Assembly (NCBI GenBank): GCA_030847615.1
Contig: JAUMIR010000002.1
Coordinates: 199,747,809 to 199,811,808, forward strand
Length of the DNA: 64,000 nucleotides
From: Gambelia wislizenii
Lineage: Eukaryota; Chordata; Lepidosauria; Squamata; Crotaphytidae
Direction of reading: 5' to 3'
In this document: positions 58,004 to 64,000 of the stretch, one piece after another
Position numbering within the stretch: position 1 is the first letter of the stretch
Layout of the letters: every line of letters starts with the position of its first letter
Notes under the pieces: model-generated
Told to the model about the DNA's origin: nothing
The model's input: only the letters and a program-made list of their open reading frames with translations
Databases searched by the model: none
Made by a program: the position numbers and the translations under genes

Positions 58004-58994
58004 TAACCTGCAGTATCGTACACTGAAAATAACACATACCATCTTTTAGCTTTAGTCTGTACAACCGAGACTCCTTGTTATACGCTGGACTGAATAAGCC
58101 TTTTCTGTGGTTTGATTTACAAGATTACTGAATGTATGATAATCAGGGGGAAATGGCTTCAGAATCCTGCATGTGCTGGTTTTAGTCCATAGGTTCCACC
58201 ACTCTGTGTAGTATTGCATTTTCAGCATATGATAGCATCAGCAAACTTGTCAAAGACAACGTTGTAGCTGCATGATGTCAAAAGATGCATCTTTGACATT
58301 GCAGGGTATACACCTGTCTCTAGGCTAACGGCCCACCATACACAGAACCCTGTACCCAGGTGTCATGTGAATTGGTCTTACATTCTGGGGAATTTGAGGG
58401 AAGTTTCAGACTTGATAGAAAAAGAAATGGCTGAGATCTGGCAGCGTGTGGCTCAACATCTCCAGAAAGATTACCGGCAGAACCTAAATTCTCATGTCAA
58501 GAGTTCAAAACCAGGTGCTGCTGTGAAGGTATGGTGAGAAAGGGAGTTTTTGTGAACTGAAAGACTACAGTCCACTTTATTCAACTGGCTACATTATGTT
58601 TGGAAGCCCCAAGGTACTGAAGGATCTTCACTTTAGCAATGGTAGCATGTTGGTATAAATGCTAAAAGCTGCATGTTTTTGAACCAACTGGGCAACAATT
58701 TTAAAAGGCACAGTTTCTCTTCAAAGTTCAATGACTGTGATTTGTTTCTTAAAGGTTAATTATAATTTCCTAACATTCAAACTGACTTTGAGAGTCGTGT
58801 GTGTGTGTGTGTGTGTGTGATTACTCAACTTCAGCATTTTGTTCAAAGTGCCTAACATAGTCACTGCCCTTTTAAATATCATGGGGTTTTGTGTGTGTGT
58901 CATGTTGCTGGTAACAATTTCTTACACTGGACCTAGGGGTTGGTGCTGGCAAGGTTATTAACTGTTCAAATGGTATTCTCTCTCTCTTTCTCTC
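58004..58994. other. Non-coding, no feature recognised
   Basis: GT repeat near 58797-58819. Nothing else recognised. Confidence 0.35.
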
Positions 58995-59075
58995 TCTGTA
59001 TACATAAATCCTATGAAATTCATGGGATTGCCCCAAGTGGACAGACGACTTGAAGGCACATGCACCCACGTATTT
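58995..59075 (+). repeat. SINE 3' end fragment (Sauria type)
   Basis: attcatgggattgccccaagtggacagacgacttgaaggcaca is the common 3' end; 5' part missing. Confidence 0.5.
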
Positions 59076-59702
59076 ACATATTATTAATGTCAGGTTGGGA
59101 CAACATTCTTTGATTTTTCAGATTTGTCCTTCCCCCTTGTCAGAGCATGTCCCATTTCTGAAAGCATATTGTTGATGTCTGCAAAAAGGGTCGTGTTTAG
59201 GGTTCTGGTCTACAGTCCATGCTGAAGTCTGGTTTCAGCTCCTTCTGCGATATCATCATCTTTCTAACAGGCATTCAGGGGGACAAGTCCTTCTCGTCTA
59301 ATTATACCAAGTAGAAATGGCTACCTTTTTGGTGGCAATTGGGTCCTTCCTGGAATGCTCTGCCCATTAGCTTCCCTGTGTAAAGATGGCCTTCCTTATG
59401 TGCACCCAGGCATTTCCTCTTCCTGGAGGTCTTTCCAACCAGTTAGCTCCCCTCCTTTATGATGCCCGCCTGGCCACTTCTCTGGAGGTTTCTTGGGAGC
59501 TTTTGGATTAGAATAATGATGTGAAATAAGTCCTTCTGAGTCTGCAAGAATCAGCTTAGAGTCACCTGTGGCTGTCAGCAGAGTGGCTTAGAATATCTGT
59601 TTAGATGGATTCTTTAAAGGACACACAGTGTCATTCTCTTTCTAACCCTTGCCCATGACTCCCATTAAGAGACAGCCACAATGGAATTTCTACCAAGATA
59701 TA

Positions 59703-59939
59703 CAATTGTCCCTTCATATTCGCTGGGGTTTGGTTCCAGGACCGCCCCCCCCCCCCGTGGATACCAAAATCCGTGAATACTTAAGTCCCATTATATGCAA
59801 TGGCATAGCAAAATGGTATCCCTTATATATGATGGCAAAATCAAAGTTTGCTTTTTGGATTATTTTTTTAAAGAATATTTTCAAGCTGTGAATACTTACG
59901 TCCATGAATACCAGATCCGTGAATACAGAGGGACAATGG
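59703..59939 (+). mobile_element. Tigger/pogo-type MITE with TA duplication
   Basis: 237 bp between TA dinucleotides (59701-59702 and 59940-59941). Ends caattgtccctt and gagggacaatgg are inverted repeats. Shares the interior with 29492-29712. Confidence 0.8.
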
Positions 59940-60360
59940 TAGTACAGTGTTTCATAAAATATAAGAGTAATTTTGAAATAGCACCATTCTGTTTTTCTAG
60001 AACACAATGTGGTGGTGGGGGAGCTTAGGGGAGGCCTCAGCTTGGCTCCTGGTTTAGCCCACTGATAATATGCAGGTGCCAGCCCCCTCCTCATGTTACT
60101 TGGGTGACATGATTGTTAATTGGGAAGCTAAGTCACGTATATATTCAGCTTTATTTTAGGATGAACCCCCCCCCCAAACAATCAAAACATTAGATTCCTA
60201 CAAATCTCAGTTGCCCAATGCTAGCAGTCAGGGTGGCAGAGCCCAGCTCCAAAGCAATGATCCCTGCATTAACTGTAGCCTTCCATATGAAAAGGGCTAA
60301 AACCAAAACCAGGAGTACAAATAAACAAGGTCTACATAAGTATGAATAAGTCTTCTCAAA

Positions 60361-60567
60361 GACTGCTGCCACACTGCAGAAATAATGCAGTTTGACACTG
60401 CTTTAACTATCATGGTTCCATCCTATGGGATCCTGGGACTTGTAGTTTGTTGTGGACAAAGAAGGCTAACTATCTCACAAAACTACAAATCCCAGAATTC
60501 CGTTGCATTGAACCATGGCAGTTAAAACAGTGTCAAACTGCATATTTCTGCAGGTATGGCAGCAGCC
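60361..60567. mobile_element. hAT-type MITE, palindromic
   Basis: Arms cactgcagaaataatgcagtttgacactgctttaact and its reverse complement, centre ggttccatcctatgggatcctgggacttgtagttt, ~205 bp. Very similar to well-known reptile hAT MITEs. Confidence 0.75.
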
Positions 60568-60944
60568 AAAGATACTGGAGTCCTAAACAGGAGACCAAGG
60601 CTCATTTGATCTAGGCTCTTCTCGTGACAAGGAGGGAGTACAAGATATGTGAATTGGGAATTGGGGAAGCTAGAGAGATTGGTAGTGAAGATCTGAACTT
60701 TGTGATGAGCAGGCAAACAGAGTGAATCAGCACAAAAGGAGGAGGCATTCATGACTCCTGAGGAATAAGTAGAAACCTTTTTGACCCAGGAGACAAATGT
60801 CAATTTGGAAGGGAGCTTTTGAGCTATACTATGCCAGCAGGGAGAGCTAGAGGCATGGGGTGTGATGGGACAAAGCAATAAGCTCTCAGTTATTCCTACT
60901 TAATTAGACTCTGCGTCTTCTAGCCAGCCAACTAGGCATTAGGA

Positions 60945-61072
60945 CAGGAGTGGGGAAACTGTGTCACTGCAGATGTTGTTGGACTACAGCACACATCACT
61001 CCAACCACTGACCATATTGGCTATGGATGATTGGAGCTGGAGTACAAAATGGGGAATGCCACACAATGCTTC
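60945..61072. mobile_element. hAT-type MITE fragment
   Basis: Inverted ends agtggggaaactgtgtc and gggaatgccacacaatgcttcccc, with atgttgttggactacag. Same family as 32328-32467. Confidence 0.55.
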
Positions 61073-63429
61073 CCCTTGCGTTGTGGCATTGACAACTTCC
61101 CAGCAGCTAGAGTTTCAAAATGACCTATGTTTCACTTGCCCAGAGTGGTAGGGACCAAGGTGCAATCCTTCATTCTGATGCACTATCTCTTAGGACTTTC
61201 TTGGTTTATTCATGTCCTAAACTTTTTCTAGAGAATTAATATAGGCTTTTTTTCTACCATATTCAGACTGCCACCTTAGTGCCCAATTAGCACCAGTTCT
61301 GTGGACATTTTTTTACACCAGGAAGTACCATGTGCCCAATAAGTCATTTCACACACTTTATTGCTTCATGGTAATGAGTTTCAAGCTCTTGGGAATTTTA
61401 ACACTACATTATTATTTTATTTTATTTTAGCACCCACAAAATGATTGAAGCAGGTGAGAACAGCTCTGCATATCAGTGAGCTGAATGGCCTCTGCTCTCT
61501 CTACCCACAAAATGATTATTGCTCTCACAGCCAATTGCTCATACTATGACCAGAATCTGTAAGACAGTTTTGATTATCTGCTGGCACCCCCAGGGATATT
61601 GCTGGTGTAAAAAGCAATTGAACCGGTGACCTCTCAGATGTTTCATTTTGAAGCAAGGAAATAGAAAAGTTTGATTTATTTAATTACGCAAATTTGAATG
61701 AATAAAATGGAATGGTGAAACTGGCCATTGGGTGGTCCTGTATTATTTTGATAAGATACGATTGCATGTGTACTGTCCTTGAATCCCAGTTTTTGAAGGA
61801 AAGAGTATGAAGAGGAGGAGGAAGAAGAGGAGGAGGAGGAGGAAGAGGAGCAGGAGGGGGAAGAGGGGGAAGAAGCAGCTGCTGTCACCAAAGCCATCCT
61901 TAGAATGCCTTGGGAGAAAGCCATTGTAATACAGTGGCTAGGATGGTGGGGCAGGGAGCATAGACAAACTCAGCTTTTTGCTCCCCATGCTCCAACTGTT
62001 CTCTAATACCTGAAACTACAGAGAGCCAACAAATGTCGCCCTCTTTTGTACATAAAGCAGCAATGAATTGCATGAGTAGGAGCCTGTGGAGTTCAATTGT
62101 AGAAAATGTCCGATTATAATCAGAAATCCATGGTCAGCAAAGGAACTCGCTACACCAATGACCTAATCAAAGTCAAAAGGTTATTTGAGGATAAAAGCCA
62201 GAAGGAAAAGCATGAGGTCCTTGAAAGAAAGCTAAGAGAAAAATCAATCAATCAGTCAGTCAATCAATTGCCAGGCTGGTAGCTGGGTGCTCTTGTTAGA
62301 AGGAGTCCCATTCTTTTTCAGACTCTGCAGGCAGAGTTATTTTGCTTGTCTGCAGTTCACCTCCCAGTGCCTTAGGTCTGTGCTGTTTGTGCCCTTCATT
62401 TGTCATCAGTGGAAGTCAAATAAAGATTTGGCAAGAGCTGGAATCTTTCTAATAAGCAGGAGCATAAGCTTTTCTTATTAATGAAAACAAACTGGAAGCA
62501 GGCATTTCACTGTGGCAGGGTGCAAGTATAAATATATGGGGATGGGGGGAGAGAAGGGAAAGAAAAAGCTGCAACAGCAGCACTGATGCCAGTCTTGTTG
62601 GAAGATTATGTTTCCACAAGATGGCTTGTGACGTTGAGGCACCCTGGACAGTGCCTGGGTCTGTGTAAAGTCAGCATCTCCCACTTCTTTCCTGCTCCAC
62701 CTCCAGCCACTTGCAACCTGTCTTGCCCAAGCCTCCAGTCTCTCTTAATTCTGAAAGTTTTCCCTCTTTCCCCCCAGAACTGTTTCCCCATAAGTCCCTC
62801 CCCGTCCCACCCACCTTTCCTCCTTCAGTGCTGTCTTTGAACAAGGGACTAAAGGGATGCATGGTCTTATATGAGCAAAAGAAAATTGAGATGTTGTTTG
62901 CAGGCAGCCTCCTGGAGAGTAATTCAGTTCTGGGTCAGGACAAGTGAGCAAGCCTTTTAGTATGGTTCAATTAATGATGGCAACTGTGTGGAATGTCTTC
63001 CTAAAGGGACACACGTGGGCACACACATGCATAAGGCAGACAACAGCAAGGTGCTCCACGTATGTGGATGTGCCTGGAAGAATTGAGTCAACACTGCTGG
63101 GAGTTCTGCTTGTATTGGCAGCGAGTCCCTGGCAGCTGATCGCTTACGCTCAGAACCATCAATAATTCTCCTTGGCACAGAGATTGTGATCAGCGAGGGA
63201 CCAGATATGACGAGCATAAGAAATTACACAACCCAAGCTTGAGAATCTGGGTTTTAAAGAAAGAGATAGGCAGATCTCTCCAGGGACAAAGAGAACCAGA
63301 AAGGCATAAGTAAGATGGTGTGGACCTGTGAAGGGGGAAAATGGAAATGAACAAAGACCAAACTTGAGTTCCTGGTTACTACTGATGGCCAAATCTTTAT
63401 CAGTGACTGGTCAGGAACAGCCAGAACTC
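61073..63429. other. Non-coding, simple repeats only
   Basis: GAG-rich purine tract at about 61818-61870 and AATC repeats near 62243-62272. No gene seen. Confidence 0.35.
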
Positions 63430-63550
63430 AGAAAAGTTACTTTTTTGGATGCCAGCTCCCAGAATCCCTCAGCCAGCATGGCCACTGGCTATGGGATTTG
63501 CTGTCTAAATTGTGGGACCTAGAGATTCTGGGAGTTGTAGTTGAATCTTT
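63430..63550. mobile_element. MITE fragment
   Basis: Inverted words tcccagaatccctcagccagcatggcc and gattctgggagttgtagttg typical of reptile hAT MITEs. Confidence 0.45.
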
Positions 63551-63909
63551 TCCAAGTTCTGGTGATAGCTTCTGTTGGCGGTGCTTCAGAGGCAACCGTT
63601 GCTATCAAAATCTTTTTTCTATGAGAAATTCATAGGCTTATAAAATCATTATTCATATTTGAAATATTTACAATGAATATAGGGCTGGATTTTATATTTC
63701 AGTAACAAAATGCTTAATTTTACATATTGGTATGCTACATGGCTGCATTAACCATATTTCTTTTATGATTTAAATAAGTTTGATTCTTCTTATTCTAAGT
63801 GCCACTTAGATGCACTTTCCAATGTCAGGTAATAGACAGATGTGACACTGGCACATTTCACATTTCTACAAATAGGAAATCAATATCATTCAGTCACCAT
63901 ATTATGTAA

Positions 63910-64000
63910 TGGATGAGAGACAAAGACTATTGTTCTGGGAAAACCTGGGTACAAATCCCACCTCAAACACATAAGTGTGTTAATTGACCTTTGGCATGCT
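63910..64000 (+). repeat. tRNA-derived SINE, cut by window end
   Basis: gagacaaagactattgttctgggaaaacctgggtacaaatccc then cacctcaaacacataagtgtgttaattgacctttggca resembles a SINE head with a box B-like ggtacaaatccc. Only the first part is visible. Confidence 0.4.

Overview
This is vertebrate nuclear DNA, most probably from a squamate reptile (lizard or snake). I see no host protein-coding exon, tRNA or rRNA gene. The squamate call rests on the repeat mix: a Sauria-type SINE, other tRNA-derived SINEs, CR1/L2/L1/RTE-like LINE pieces, a DIRS-type tyrosine-recombinase retrotransposon, hAT- and Tigger-like MITEs, and a class I (gammaretrovirus-like) endogenous retrovirus. The window is best read as an intergenic or intronic stretch built from nested transposable elements.

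The main feature is a provirus on the minus strand at 12065-20238. Its two 521-bp LTRs look identical, it is flanked by a 4-bp duplication (ACTG), and it has an 18-nt primer-binding site matching tRNA-Pro. Gag, pol and env are all open. Gag and pol share one frame and are separated by a single UAG. All the protease, RT, RNase H and integrase catalytic residues I looked for are present. It therefore looks very young and coding-complete. The unusual part is Env: it has gamma-type CWVC and CX6CC motifs but a long N-terminal leader and no visible furin site, and its last codons are the polypurine tract, with the stop codon formed by the first three bases of the LTR.

The second large element is a decayed DIRS-like retrotransposon on the minus strand at 47077-53522. 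It has about 145-bp terminal inverted repeats, an internal complementary region, and gag, RT/RNase H and tyrosine-recombinase reading frames broken by stops and frameshifts.

Other layout: 0.6-3.8 kb, an L2/CR1-group LINE inserted into an L1 ORF2, with an 8-bp duplication; 7.3-7.9 kb, an L1 fragment; 11.9 kb, a MITE next to the provirus; 21.2 and 54.4 kb, two copies of an RTE-like LINE 3' end; 22.5-23.1, 29.8-30.2 and 33.8-34.1 kb, hairpin and palindromic elements; 25-27 kb, an interrupted interspersed repeat and a SINE; 33.5 kb, CR1; 34.7 kb, Sauria SINE; 41.3-42.6 kb, a second L2/CR1-group LINE; 56.4-61 kb, hAT- and Tigger-like MITEs. The remaining stretches look unique, with simple repeats only. 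Family names come from recognised motifs and wording, not from a database search.
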